Notes: generated by a model not told the origin, from the letters alone. A DNA stretch of 64,000 bases from Natronosporangium hydrolyticum (GCF_016925615.1 NZ_CP070499.1:1860001-1924000), one strand, 5' to 3'. Numbered from the stretch's first letter, positions 41,863 to 52,452 are shown. Program-made: numbers and translations.

Positions 41863-44800
41863 ATGACGACGGAGTGGGTGGCGGCGGCCTCCTTTGCGCA
41901 GGAGCGGGTGTGGCTCGACTGCCAGGCCACACCCGATCTGACCGCGTACAACCTCGTCACCACCGCGGACCTGCCCGGTGACCTGACCCACGGGCAGATC
42001 GAGCAGATGCTCGCCCGGCTGGTGGCGCGGCAGGAGGGTCTGCGGACCTCGCTGCAGCTACGCGACGGCGAGCTGATGCAGGTGGTCGCGGCGGAGCTGC
42101 CGGTGCCGTCGCTGCCGGTGACCGACCTGTCCGCGGCCCCCGTGGCCGAGCAGGAGCGGCGGGTGTGCCAGATCTGTGAGGTCGAAGCCGCCACCCCGTT
42201 CGAGTTGGCGACCGCGCCGTTGTGGCGGGCCCGACTGGTGCGGCTGAGCACCGGCTGGCAGCTGGTGTTCGCGGTGCACCATGCCATCTACGACGGTGGT
42301 TCGGCGACCGTGCTCTACGCGGAGTTGGCGGAGCTGGCGGCGGCGGCGCGCGAGCACCGGGAGCCGACCCTGCCCGAGCTGGAGATCCAGTACGCCGACT
42401 TCGCCGCCTGGCAGCGGGCGCTGGTCGCGGGCGACACCGGGCGGCAGCAGTTGGCGTACTGGCTGCGGCAGCTGGCGGGGGCGCCCCCGGTGCACGCGGT
42501 GCCGCTGGACTCACCGCGGCCGCCGGCACAGGCCCACGAGGGTGACGATGTCCTCTTCACGCTCCCGCCCGGCACCGGCCATAGTGCGCAGTCGCTCGCC
42601 CGGGCGCACGGCGCCACCGAGCTGGCGGTGATGCTCGCCGCTTACGTGGCGGTGCTGGCGGAGACGAGCGGTGAGCCGGACGTGGTCGTGGGGGTGCCGG
42701 CGATGGGCCGGGACCGAGCCGAGCTGCGACCGCTGATCGGCATGTTCGTCAACACGCTGGTGATCCGGGTGGACGCCGGTGGCGACCCTCGATTCGTCGA
42801 CCTGCTCGGCCGGGTTCGGGACCGGCTCTTCGAAGCCTGGGACAACCAGGATCTGCCGATCCAGACGCTGGTCAAGCATCTGGTTTCGCAGCGGGACCCG
42901 AGTTACCGGCCGCTGTACCAACTCGGCTTCAACCACCTCAAGAGCTTCGACCGGGGCCGGGCCCACGGGGTGGCCCGCGACGAGCTGCTGCTGGTGGCCG
43001 CCGACGACGAAGGGCGGATCGAGTATCGGACCGACCTGTTCCGGCGCGAGACCGTGGAGCGGCTAGCCGAACGGTATGTAAGCCTGGTCGGTCAGGCGCT
43101 GGCCGAGCCGGAGCTGCGCCTGACCGAGCTGGCCGACGCCGCCCGGAGTCTCGCCGGCAGCGCCCGGAGTGAGGCCGCCGGCGGCACCGCCACCGGCCAG
43201 GAGCCCGCACCGCTGCCGGCGACCGCCGGGGCGCAGCGGTACCCGGTCTCGTTCAGCCAGGAACGGATGTGGGTACTGGAACGGCTGGCGCCCGGAGACC
43301 CCGTCTACCACATGCCGATGGCGCTGCGGCTACGCGGCGAGCTCCACCGACCGGCGCTGCAGCAGGCGCTCGATACCGTGGTCGGCCGCCACGGTGCCCT
43401 CCGCACCACCTTCGGAGAGCTGGAGGGCGAGCCGTACCAGCTGGTCTGGCCGGCGGAGCCGACGGCGATCCTGGTGGAAGATCTCACCGCGGTCGCAGCG
43501 GCGGAGCGGCTCCCGGTCGCCCGGGAGGTGACCGCCGCTGAAGCCCGGGCCCCGTTCGACCTGACGACCGGACCGTTGCTGCGGGTCAAGCTGCTGCGGC
43601 TCGCCGACGACGACCACTTCCTGCTGATCACGATGCACCACATCGTCGCCGACGGGTGGTCGATCGGCCTGCTGGCGGCGGAGCTGAGCGAGGCGTACCG
43701 GGCGGGTGTGGCCGGGGAGGCGCCGCGGCTGCCCGAGCTACCCCTGGGGTACGGCGACTACGCGGCCTGGCAGCGCCGGCAACTCGCGGGGGAGGAGTTG
43801 GCACGCCAACTCGAGCATTGGCGGGAGCATCTGGCCGGGGCGCCGGCGCTGCTGGAGCTGCCGACCGAACAGCCACGTCCGGCCACCGAGACGTTCGCTG
43901 GCGACCGGACCGTCTTCCCGTTGCCGGAGGCGCTGAGTGACCAGATCAGCCGGCTGACCGCCCGGACCGACACCACCCAGTTCATGGTGATGCTGGCGGC
44001 GCTGCAGGTGACGCTGGCCCGTTACACCGGGCAGCGGGACATCGTGGTGGGTACCCCGATCGCCGGGCGGACCCATCCGGAACTGGACCAACTGGTCGGA
44101 TTGTTCGTCAACACCCTGGCGCTGCGGGGCCGGCTGGCCGGCAACCCCAGCTTCCGGGAGGTGCTGGCGCAGGCCCGGGAGGCGACGCTGGCCGGGCTGA
44201 GCAACCAGGAGGTGCCGTTCGAGAAGCTGGTCGAGACGCTCCAGCCCGAACGTAGCTTGAGCCACTCGCCCGTCTTCCAGGTGCAGCTGATCGTGCAGAA
44301 CACACCCCCGGCGGAGCTGCGGCTGCCGGGCCTGACGCTGACCGCCGAGAGCCGGCACACCCGGAGCGCCAAGTTCGACCTGACCGTCGAGGTGGTGCCG
44401 CTGGCGGGCGGTGCGACCGGGGTCGCGGTGGAGTACAAGACCGACCTGTTCAGCGCCGACTGGGCTCGCCGGTTCGCCGGCTGCCTGACCGAGGTGCTGC
44501 AGGCGGTCACCGACAACGTGGACCGCGCGGTCTTCGACATCGACCTGTTGCCGGCCGGGCAGCGCGACGAGGTGATCGGGGCGCCGAACCGCACCGCGGC
44601 GCCGATCTCGGCCGACGCGGCGGTCGAGCGGCTGGTGGCGGCGCTCGCCGGAGCGGGCACCGTCGCCGTCGGGGAGACGGTCACGCCGCTGTCGGCGGTG
44701 GGGGAACACGCGGCCCGGCTCGCCACCGTGCTCGCCGAGCACGAGGTCGGTCCCGATGCCCTGGTCGGGCTCTGCGTGGACCGCTCAGCCGGGATGCTCG

Positions 44801-47800
44801 CCGGGATGCTCGGAGTGTGGCGGGCCGGCGGGGCGTACGTACCGCTGGACCCGGCGTTCCCGGCGGACCGGCTGCGGATGATGGTGGCAGACTCCGGCCT
44901 GCGGGTGATCGTCACCGACGAAGCGCAGCACCGGCTCGCCGCGCAGCTCGCCGGCCCGGGCGTGGTGGTGCTGCGGTTGGACGGGGCGGCGGTCGCCGCG
45001 GCCCCGCCGCAGCCGCAGCCGGTTCGAGTCCGGGGCGACAACCTGGCGTACGTCATCTACACCTCGGGGTCGACCGGCCGGCCGAAGGGCGTCGAGGTGC
45101 CGCACCGGCCGGTGGTGAACCTGCTCGACTGGTTCGCCGGGTCGCTGCGGCTGGCTGGTTCCGACACGCTGGTCGCGGTGACCACGCTCTCGTTCGACAT
45201 CGCGGTGCTGGAGCTGTTGCTGCCACTGTGGACCGGTGCCAGGCTGGTAATCGCTACCCAGGAGCAGAGCACCGATCCCCGATTGCTCCGGCGGCTGCTG
45301 GACGACGCACAGGCGACGGTGGTGCAGGCTACCCCGGCGACCTGGCGGATGCTGGTCTCCGCCGGCGGCGTGCCGGCCTGGGTGCGAACCCGGCTGTGCG
45401 GCGGCGAGGCGTTGCCACCCGATCTCGCCGACGAGCTGGTGGGGCCCGAGATCTCGCTGTGGAACGTCTACGGGCCGACCGAGACCACGGTGTGGTCGGC
45501 GGCCGGTCAGGTGACCGGCTCCCCGCCGGCGATCGAGGTCGGGCCGCCGGTGGGCAACACCGCGCTCTACGTCCTCGACCCGCGCCTGCTGCCGGTCCCG
45601 CTAGGTGTAGTCGGTGAGGTCTATATCGGAGGCGACGGGCTGACCCGCGGGTACCACGGCCGGCCGGGGCTGACCGCCGAGCGGTTCGTGCCGGACCCGT
45701 TCAGCCGGGTCGCCGGTGCCCGGATGTACCGCACCGGCGACCTTGCCCGCCGGCTCCCCAACGGCTGCCTGGAGTTCCTCGGCCGCGCCGACAACCAGGT
45801 GAAGGTCCGCGGGTTCCGGATCGAGACCGGGGAGATCGAGACGGTGCTCGCCGAGCACCCGGCGGTGAGCCAGGCCGTCGTCACCGCCGACACCTCCGCC
45901 GGCGAAACCCGCCTGGTCGGGTACCTGGTCGCCGTCGCGGTCGACGCGACCCCGGCGCAGCTGTGGCCACAGCTGCGGCCACATCTGCGCGCCAGCCTGC
46001 CCGACTACATGCTGCCGGCGACGCTGGTGGTGCTGCCCGAATTTCCACTCACCCCCAACGGCAAGATCGACCGGCGGGCATTGCCGGCGCCGACCTGGGG
46101 CGCCACCAGCACCGTCAGTCACGTCGCGCCCCGTACCGAGGTGGAGGAGAAGCTCGCGGCCGCCTGGGCGCAGCTGCTCGCGATCACCGACCCGATCGGG
46201 GTGCACGATGACTTCTTCACGCTCGGCGGGCACTCGCTGACCGCCACCCGGTTGGTCGCCCGGATCCGCGGCATGTTCGGGCCGCAGTTGTCGCTGCGGG
46301 ACGTCTTCGCGGGCGCCACCATCGCCGAGTTGGCGACCGCGATCGTGGCCCACCCCGACTACGGACGCGCCGCCGCGGCCGGGCCGGGGCCGCTGGCCAC
46401 GGCCGCCCCGCCGGCTCCGACCGCCGCACCGGCGCCGGCCAGCCCGACCGCCCCGGCCAGCCCGACCGCGGCCGGCGGGTCCGGGCTGGCGCAGATGTCT
46501 GACCAGGACATCGAGGCGTTGCTCGCGGCGGCCCTGCGGGAGCGGGAGTCCCGGCAAGCGGTCGCAGCGCCGCTCCAGTACCCGTTGTCGCCGTTCCAGC
46601 GGCGGCTCTGGTTCCTGCAGCAGCTCGCCCCGGACGAACCGCTCTACACAGTGCACAACCACTGGCCGCTCGGCCCGGATGTCGACCCGGCGGCGGTGCA
46701 ACGGGTGGCGGACGCGCTGATCGCCCGGCACCCCGCCCTGCGGACCACCTTTACCGTCATCGACGAGGAACCGGTACAGGTGGTGGCCCCGCCCGGGGGC
46801 TCCGCCGAACTGACCGTGGTGGACGTCTCCGGCCAGCCCGCGGCGGACCGGGCGGCAGCTGCCCAACAGGCGTTCGCCGAGGAGCTGCACCGCCCCTTCG
46901 ACCTGACCGCCGGTCCGCTGGTACGGCTGCGGTTGCTGCGCGCCGGCGACGAACACGTCCTGCTGCTGAACCTCCACCACCTGATCGCCGACGCCACCTC
47001 GGTCGAACTGCTCCGCAGCGAGTTCACGCGCTGCTACCGGGAAGAGACCGAAGGCGTCGCGGCGGCGCTGCCGCCGCTACCTACCAGCTACGGCGAGTAC
47101 GCCCGCGCCGAGACCGACGCGGCCGGGGAGCGGCGCCTCGCCGAGCAGCTCGAGTACTGGCGGGACCGGCTCGCGGGCGCGCCGGCGTTGCTGGAGCTAC
47201 CTACCGACCGGCCCCGGCCGGCGGTGCAGACCTTCCGGGGTGGTAGCTACGAGCGACCGCTGACCGCCGAGGTCACCAGCGCCCTGCTGGCGACCGCCCG
47301 GCGGGAGGGGAGCACGCCCTATCCGACCGTGCTCGCCGCTTTCCAGCTGCTGCTGGCGCGTTACAGCGGTCAGCGGGAGGTGCTGGTCGGCACTGCCGTG
47401 ACCCGCCGGCCCACCGAGGAGCTCGACCAGGTGGTCGGGTTGTTCGTCAATACCGTCGTCGCCCGCGGCGACCTGTCGGGCAATCCGACGCTACGAGAAC
47501 TAGTGGCGGCGACCCGTGCCGAGCACGTGGCCGCCCTCAGCAATGCGGATGTCCCGTTCGACCGGGTGGCCGAGGCGCTGCGGCCGGACCGGAGCGCCTC
47601 GTACTCACCGGTTTTTCAGGTGATGTTCGTCTACAATGATGTGTCACAGCTCGTCGGCGCGGCCGGGGCCGAGGCCGGGCTCGACGACCTCGGGCAGCTG
47701 CGGGTGCCGGTGCCGGCGGCCCGGTTCGACCTGACCCTCTCGGTGGGCCAGCGGCGGGGCCGGTTCCAGCTGATGTTCGACTTCAACCAGGACCTCTTCG

Positions 47801-50800
47801 ACGAGTCGACCATCGCCGCGATGGCCGACCAGCTGGCGCGGCTGCTGGCGGCCTTCACCACCGAGCCGGAGCAGCGCAGCTGGGACGTGCCGCTGCTCAC
47901 CCCGGCGCAGCGCGAGGAGCTGCTGCTCGACCGGCAACCGGTCCGGGCGTACCCGCAGCGGTTCGTTCCGGACCTGGTGGCGGCGGTCGCCGCCGACCAT
48001 CCGGCGGCGCCAGCGCTGCTCGCCGAAGGCGAGACGCTCTCCTACGGGGAGCTGGTGCAGCGGGCCGGGCAACTCGCGCAACAGCTTCACGCGCTCGGGG
48101 TGGGCCCGGACCAGCGGGTCGCGCTAGCGCTCCCGGCCGGTGCCGACGCGTTGGTGGCGGTGCTCGGCATCATGCGGGCGGGCGGCGCCTACCTGCCGCT
48201 GGACCCGGGGCATCCGGTGGAGCGGCTGAGCTGGATCGTCGCCGACGCCGGGGCGGAGGTGCTGGTGACCACCTCCGGCCACGCCGATCAGTTCGCTGGC
48301 CTCGACCGTAGGTTGGTATTGCTGGACCAGCTGCCCCCGGCGGCCGGCCCGGTGCCGGCCGCCGCCCCGCTGCACCCGCTCAACGCGGCGTACGTCATCT
48401 ACACCTCCGGGTCGACCGGCGCGCCCAAGGGTGTGGTGGTCTCGCACGCAGCCCTGAGCAACCTCACCCAGTCGTTTGTGGACCTGCACGGGTTCACCGC
48501 CGCTGACCGGCTGTTGATGATCCCGCCGCTGAGCTTCGACGCCTCGGTGGGGGACATCTTCCCCGCGCTGGTCAGCGGTGCCGCGCTGGTGCTGCATCCG
48601 GAACCGGCGGCGCTCGCTGGCAAGGACCTGCTGCGCAGCTGCGCCAAACAGGGCGTCACCGCGGTCGACGCGCCGTCGGCGCTGTGGCAGCAGTGGGTCG
48701 ACGACCTCGCCGCCGGTGAGGTGCCCGACCCGGGGCCACTCACCCAGCTGATGGTCGGCGGCGAGGCGGTCCCGGCCGGTAAGGCAGCCGGCTGGGCGCG
48801 CGCCACCGGCGGCTCGGTACGGCTGGTCAACCATTACGGGCCGACCGAGGCGACGGTCTGCGCCACCACATACGCCACAGTAGATGGCTCCGAGGTGGCT
48901 GGCGCCGGTCACCTCCCGGCGGGTACGCCGGTGCCGAACGTCCGCTGCTACGTGCTCGACGAGCGGCTGCGACCGGTCCCCGACGGCGTACCAGGGGAGC
49001 TCTGCCTGGGCGGCGCCGGAGTCGCCCGCGGCTACCTGGGTAGGTCCGGGCTGACCGCCGACCGGTTCGTCCCCGACCCGTTCAGCGAAGAGCCGGGGGC
49101 GCGGCTGTACCGCACCGGTGACCGGGCCCGCTGGCATCACGCCGCCGGTTCCCCGCAGCTGGAGTTCCTCGGCCGGACCGACGCCCAGGTCAAGATCCGA
49201 GGCCACCGGGTCGAGCTGAGCGAAGTGGAAGCGGCGATCACCAGTCACCCCGAGGTACGCGAGGCGGCGGTGGTCGCCCGTGCCGGAGTCGGCGGAGATC
49301 GGCTGATCGGATATGTGGCACCGCATCCGGCGGTCGAGCTGGACATCGAGCGGCTCCGGAGTCACCTGCGCGACCGCCTCCCCGAGTACCTGCTGCCGGC
49401 CCGGCTGCTGCTACTGGAGTCGCTGCCGCTGACCAGACACGGCAAGGTGGACCGTACCGCGCTGCCGGAGCCCGCCGCCGACGACGACGGCCGGCCCGCC
49501 TACACCGCGCCGGCGGGGCCGACCGAGTCGGTGCTGGCGGAGGTGTGGGCGGAGGTGCTGGAGCTGCCCAACCCGGTCGGCCGCGACGACAACTTCTTCG
49601 ACCTCGGCGGCCACTCGTTGCTGGCGATCACCGTCGCGACCCGGCTGGGTCGGCGGCTCGGCCACCAACCCTCGCCGAAGCTGCTCTTCCAGGCCGAAAC
49701 CCTGGCGGAGCTGGCGCAGCTGATCGACCAGGCGGGCAACCCCGCCACCGGAGCTACCGTCGCGGCACCGGACCTGCGGGCGGAGGCTAGGTTGCCCGAC
49801 GACGTCTGCGCCGACCTGGCGCCGTACCGGCCCGGGCCGCTGTCGCAGGTGTTGCTGACCGGCGCGACCGGCTTCCTCGGCGCCTACCTGCTCGACGACC
49901 TGCTGCGGCACACCAACGCCACGGTCTACTGCCTGGTCCGGGCGGGCTCGGCCACCGCCGGGGCGGAGCGGATCGAGCAGAACCTCCGGCGCTACCAGCT
50001 GTGGCGGCCGGAGCTGGCCGGGCGGATCACGCCGGTCGCCGGTGACCTCGCCGAACCCGGGCTCGGGTGGTCGGCGGACCAGTTCACCGCGCTCGGCGAG
50101 CAACTCGATGCCATCTACCACAATGGTGGGTTGGTGAACTTTCTGCAGCCCTACGAGTGGCTCCGCCCGGCGAACGTGACCGGCACCGAAGCGGTGCTCC
50201 GGCTCGCCGGGACGGGTCGAACCACGCCGGTGCACTTCGTCTCCACGCTGGGAGTCTTCCTCTCGGAGCAGTACCGCTCCGGGCAGGTAAGCGAGGCCGA
50301 TGTGCCGGCCGAGCCGGTGGGTATGACCTCGGCCTACAACCAGAGCAAGTGGGTGGCCGACACGATGGTACGGGCGGCGGCCGAGCGGGGCCTGCCGGTG
50401 ACCATCCACCGGCCGGCCCGGATCAGCGGCGACAGCCGCACCGGCGCCACCAACGTCGACGACTACTTCAGTCGGCTGCTCAAGACCTATGTCCAGCTGG
50501 GCAGCGTGCCGCTGTGGGAGGCCGAGACCGACCTGTACCCGGTGGACTCGGTCAGCGCGACCATCGGCCACGTCTCCCGGCGACTCGCGGCCGGCGAGGA
50601 GCCCGACGGCAGCGGACTGCACTACTTCAACAACGCGACCATCAGCTTCGACGAGATCGCGGTGACGCTGCGGCGGGCCGGCTTCCCGGTTCGCCGGCTC
50701 GGTTATCCGCAGTGGCGGGAGGAGCTGCTGACCCGGGTCTCCCAGGGGGAGGACCTGGCCCTGGCGTCGTTCGCGCCGTTGATGCCGGAGGAGGAACCGG

Positions 50801-50949
50801 CGGATTCGCTGCCTACGTTCGACTGCTCCCGAGCCGAGGAGTATGCCGCGGCGGCGGGGGTTCCCTGCCCACCGGCCGACGGCGCGCTGCTGCGCCGCTA
50901 CGTCGACTACTTTGTCGAGACCGGCTACCTCGAGCGGCCCGGGAGCTGA
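41863..50949 (+). CDS. NRPS, C-C-A-T-C-A-T-R with terminal thioester reductase
   Basis: A 3028-aa final assembly-line protein. C1 has HHAIYDG (His139/140) and C2 has HHIVADG (His592/593). In A1, A3 is near 1065, and by-eye code D-I-L-Q-L-G-V-V-W-K is close to known glycine codes. T1 has Ser1458. A Pro/Ala linker follows, then C3 with HHLIADA (His1705/1706, Asp1710), whose motif Gly is Ala. In A2, A3 is near 2178, and code D-A-G-D-M-G-H-V-C-K has an acidic residue at position 278, hinting at a basic substrate. T2 has Ser2585. The R domain has LLTGATGFLGAYL near 2665 and Tyr2825/Lys2829 (YNQSK), an SDR that releases the chain by NAD(P)H reduction to aldehyde or alcohol. ATG 41863 is chosen for its GAGG; GTG 41842 is an alternative. 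It is the last gene of the operon. Confidence 0.93.
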   Translation: MTTEWVAAASFAQERVWLDCQATPDLTAYNLVTTADLPGDLTHGQIEQMLARLVARQEGLRTSLQLRDGELMQVVAAELPVPSLPVTDLSAAPVAEQERRVCQICEVEAATPFELATAPLWRARLVRLSTGWQLVFAVHHAIYDGGSATVLYAELAELAAAAREHREPTLPELEIQYADFAAWQRALVAGDTGRQQLAYWLRQLAGAPPVHAVPLDSPRPPAQAHEGDDVLFTLPPGTGHSAQSLARAHGATELAVMLAAYVAVLAETSGEPDVVVGVPAMGRDRAELRPLIGMFVNTLVIRVDAGGDPRFVDLLGRVRDRLFEAWDNQDLPIQTLVKHLVSQRDPSYRPLYQLGFNHLKSFDRGRAHGVARDELLLVAADDEGRIEYRTDLFRRETVERLAERYVSLVGQALAEPELRLTELADAARSLAGSARSEAAGGTATGQEPAPLPATAGAQRYPVSFSQERMWVLERLAPGDPVYHMPMALRLRGELHRPALQQALDTVVGRHGALRTTFGELEGEPYQLVWPAEPTAILVEDLTAVAAAERLPVAREVTAAEARAPFDLTTGPLLRVKLLRLADDDHFLLITMHHIVADGWSIGLLAAELSEAYRAGVAGEAPRLPELPLGYGDYAAWQRRQLAGEELARQLEHWREHLAGAPALLELPTEQPRPATETFAGDRTVFPLPEALSDQISRLTARTDTTQFMVMLAALQVTLARYTGQRDIVVGTPIAGRTHPELDQLVGLFVNTLALRGRLAGNPSFREVLAQAREATLAGLSNQEVPFEKLVETLQPERSLSHSPVFQVQLIVQNTPPAELRLPGLTLTAESRHTRSAKFDLTVEVVPLAGGATGVAVEYKTDLFSADWARRFAGCLTEVLQAVTDNVDRAVFDIDLLPAGQRDEVIGAPNRTAAPISADAAVERLVAALAGAGTVAVGETVTPLSAVGEHAARLATVLAEHEVGPDALVGLCVDRSAGMLAGMLGVWRAGGAYVPLDPAFPADRLRMMVADSGLRVIVTDEAQHRLAAQLAGPGVVVLRLDGAAVAAAPPQPQPVRVRGDNLAYVIYTSGSTGRPKGVEVPHRPVVNLLDWFAGSLRLAGSDTLVAVTTLSFDIAVLELLLPLWTGARLVIATQEQSTDPRLLRRLLDDAQATVVQATPATWRMLVSAGGVPAWVRTRLCGGEALPPDLADELVGPEISLWNVYGPTETTVWSAAGQVTGSPPAIEVGPPVGNTALYVLDPRLLPVPLGVVGEVYIGGDGLTRGYHGRPGLTAERFVPDPFSRVAGARMYRTGDLARRLPNGCLEFLGRADNQVKVRGFRIETGEIETVLAEHPAVSQAVVTADTSAGETRLVGYLVAVAVDATPAQLWPQLRPHLRASLPDYMLPATLVVLPEFPLTPNGKIDRRALPAPTWGATSTVSHVAPRTEVEEKLAAAWAQLLAITDPIGVHDDFFTLGGHSLTATRLVARIRGMFGPQLSLRDVFAGATIAELATAIVAHPDYGRAAAAGPGPLATAAPPAPTAAPAPASPTAPASPTAAGGSGLAQMSDQDIEALLAAALRERESRQAVAAPLQYPLSPFQRRLWFLQQLAPDEPLYTVHNHWPLGPDVDPAAVQRVADALIARHPALRTTFTVIDEEPVQVVAPPGGSAELTVVDVSGQPAADRAAAAQQAFAEELHRPFDLTAGPLVRLRLLRAGDEHVLLLNLHHLIADATSVELLRSEFTRCYREETEGVAAALPPLPTSYGEYARAETDAAGERRLAEQLEYWRDRLAGAPALLELPTDRPRPAVQTFRGGSYERPLTAEVTSALLATARREGSTPYPTVLAAFQLLLARYSGQREVLVGTAVTRRPTEELDQVVGLFVNTVVARGDLSGNPTLRELVAATRAEHVAALSNADVPFDRVAEALRPDRSASYSPVFQVMFVYNDVSQLVGAAGAEAGLDDLGQLRVPVPAARFDLTLSVGQRRGRFQLMFDFNQDLFDESTIAAMADQLARLLAAFTTEPEQRSWDVPLLTPAQREELLLDRQPVRAYPQRFVPDLVAAVAADHPAAPALLAEGETLSYGELVQRAGQLAQQLHALGVGPDQRVALALPAGADALVAVLGIMRAGGAYLPLDPGHPVERLSWIVADAGAEVLVTTSGHADQFAGLDRRLVLLDQLPPAAGPVPAAAPLHPLNAAYVIYTSGSTGAPKGVVVSHAALSNLTQSFVDLHGFTAADRLLMIPPLSFDASVGDIFPALVSGAALVLHPEPAALAGKDLLRSCAKQGVTAVDAPSALWQQWVDDLAAGEVPDPGPLTQLMVGGEAVPAGKAAGWARATGGSVRLVNHYGPTEATVCATTYATVDGSEVAGAGHLPAGTPVPNVRCYVLDERLRPVPDGVPGELCLGGAGVARGYLGRSGLTADRFVPDPFSEEPGARLYRTGDRARWHHAAGSPQLEFLGRTDAQVKIRGHRVELSEVEAAITSHPEVREAAVVARAGVGGDRLIGYVAPHPAVELDIERLRSHLRDRLPEYLLPARLLLLESLPLTRHGKVDRTALPEPAADDDGRPAYTAPAGPTESVLAEVWAEVLELPNPVGRDDNFFDLGGHSLLAITVATRLGRRLGHQPSPKLLFQAETLAELAQLIDQAGNPATGATVAAPDLRAEARLPDDVCADLAPYRPGPLSQVLLTGATGFLGAYLLDDLLRHTNATVYCLVRAGSATAGAERIEQNLRRYQLWRPELAGRITPVAGDLAEPGLGWSADQFTALGEQLDAIYHNGGLVNFLQPYEWLRPANVTGTEAVLRLAGTGRTTPVHFVSTLGVFLSEQYRSGQVSEADVPAEPVGMTSAYNQSKWVADTMVRAAAERGLPVTIHRPARISGDSRTGATNVDDYFSRLLKTYVQLGSVPLWEAETDLYPVDSVSATIGHVSRRLAAGEEPDGSGLHYFNNATISFDEIAVTLRRAGFPVRRLGYPQWREELLTRVSQGEDLALASFAPLMPEEEPADSLPTFDCSRAEEYAAAAGVPCPPADGALLRRYVDYFVETGYLERPGS

Positions 50950-50986
50950 CATGGTCAGGCCGCGGTCGCGGAGGCCGGCGCCGGCA

Positions 50987-51005
50987 CGGCTGCCGCGGGC
51001 AGCCG
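50987..51005. terminator. Hairpin between convergent NRPS and monooxygenase genes
   Basis: CGGCTGCC and GGCAGCCG are perfect 8-bp arms around GCG. They lie in the 79-base gap between two converging stop codons, where a bidirectional terminator is expected. Confidence 0.5.
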
Positions 51006-51028
51006 CAGTCGCGCCGGCGCGCGTAGCC

Positions 51029-52411
51029 TCAGCCGCGCCGCCGGCGCCAGGCTGCCCGGGCCACCAGCGCCGTGCCGACGGTGGCCGCCGCCGCGCCCCA
51101 GGTCAACAGCCGGTCCTGGCGTTGGGCACGCCGCAGTGCGTCGGCGTAGGGGATCGCGGTGTGGGACACCATCCGGTAGAGCGGCTGCCACAGCTGCGGC
51201 GCCAGCCGGTGCAGCGCCAGATCGGCCTGGGCCCGCAGCATGTGCAACGGATTGCGAACCCGGTCCCGCAGCTCGATGAAGTTGTCGGTCGCCAGGTCGG
51301 CAAGCACATCGGTGTGCGGCTTCCGCGACTGCTGATAGGTGGCGAGCGCGGTCTCCGAGACCCCGTAGCGGGCCAGGCAGTCGTCGAGGACCAGACAGTC
51401 CTCGAACGCCGAGTTCATGCCCTGCCCGTAGAAGGGGTAGATGGCGTGGCACGCGTCGCCGACCAACACCACCCGGTCGCGGTGGTGCCACGGGGCGGTC
51501 CGAATCGTGACGAGCTGACTGACCGGATGGGCGAAGTACTGGTCGGCCAGATCGGGCACCAGCTCCGGCAGATCGCCGAACTCGGTGGCGAAGAAGCTCG
51601 CCACCGCCGCCTCAGTGGTCAACGAATCGAAGCTGGGCTGGTCCGGACGCTGCGGATCGTCGTGGTGTGGCAGCAGAACCGTGCAGGTGAGCGAGTTGTC
51701 GGTGTTGGGGTGGGCCACGACCAGACCGCGGCGGCTCGGCCACACGTGCAGCGCCTCGATCGGGGTGCGGGCGCTGCCGTCGGGATTGCTGCGGATGGTC
51801 AGCTCCCGGTAACCCCAGTCGAGGAAATCCTGCCGATAGTTGACCGGCAAGCCGCGGTGCATCAACTGCCGGACCTCGGAGAAGGCCCCGTCCGCCCCGA
51901 TGATCAGATCCGCCTCGACGGTGCGACGCTCGCCCGTGCCCGGCTTGGTGAGGGTGAGTCTACCGCCGTCGCGATCCAGCTCGCTGCCTCGCCATCCGAA
52001 GTGGAATCGGACCGCCGGCTCCTTCTCAGCGCGATCGACGAGCACCGCGTTGAGTTCGTTGCGGCGGATCGAGTGCAGGATCTCCTCCGGCCGGGTGCCG
52101 TAAGGCTGGAACCGCAGCGGTGCCCCGGGCTGGTGGATCACCCGGCCTCGCATCGGCACCAGGCTCGGCGCCATCCCGTCCCAGAGGCCCACCGCCCGCA
52201 GCGCCCGGATGCCCCGGGCGGAGATCCCGAGATTGATGGATCGGCCTTCAGCCTCGCCGCCGGCGCGGGGATCGCCGCGCCGCTCGAAGACATCGACCGC
52301 GAAACCGCGGCGGCCGAGCAGGACAGCCAACAAGGAGCCGGCGAGCCCGGCCCCCACGACCGCGACCCGACCGAGGCGTCCGTCCGGTGTGGTCGCGCTC
52401 ATGTGCGACAT
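51029..52411 (-). CDS. Kynurenine 3-monooxygenase-like FAD hydroxylase
   Basis: A group A flavoprotein that by family would hydroxylate kynurenine, or a related aromatic, with NAD(P)H and O2. The dinucleotide fold GAGLAGSLLAVLLGRRG is followed by the KMO-type run INLGISARGIRAL, PMRGRVIHQ, IRRNELN, GADGAFSEVR and GDACHAIYPFYGQGMNSAFEDC, then NFIELRDRVRNPL. A hydrophobic C-terminal segment (WGAAAATVGTALVARAAW) resembles the membrane anchor of KMOs. ATG 52411 (or 52402) is preferred over the TTG at 52453, which lies inside the divergent regulator's start. It is the only cluster gene on the minus strand. No kynureninase or tryptophan dioxygenase is in the window, so the substrate could also be a tethered intermediate. 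Confidence 0.85.
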   Translation of the reverse strand: MSHMSATTPDGRLGRVAVVGAGLAGSLLAVLLGRRGFAVDVFERRGDPRAGGEAEGRSINLGISARGIRALRAVGLWDGMAPSLVPMRGRVIHQPGAPLRFQPYGTRPEEILHSIRRNELNAVLVDRAEKEPAVRFHFGWRGSELDRDGGRLTLTKPGTGERRTVEADLIIGADGAFSEVRQLMHRGLPVNYRQDFLDWGYRELTIRSNPDGSARTPIEALHVWPSRRGLVVAHPNTDNSLTCTVLLPHHDDPQRPDQPSFDSLTTEAAVASFFATEFGDLPELVPDLADQYFAHPVSQLVTIRTAPWHHRDRVVLVGDACHAIYPFYGQGMNSAFEDCLVLDDCLARYGVSETALATYQQSRKPHTDVLADLATDNFIELRDRVRNPLHMLRAQADLALHRLAPQLWQPLYRMVSHTAIPYADALRRAQRQDRLLTWGAAAATVGTALVARAAWRRRRG

Positions 52412-52452
52412 GATGCCGTGACCCGGCACATCTGTCAACGGAGGTGCCCGCA

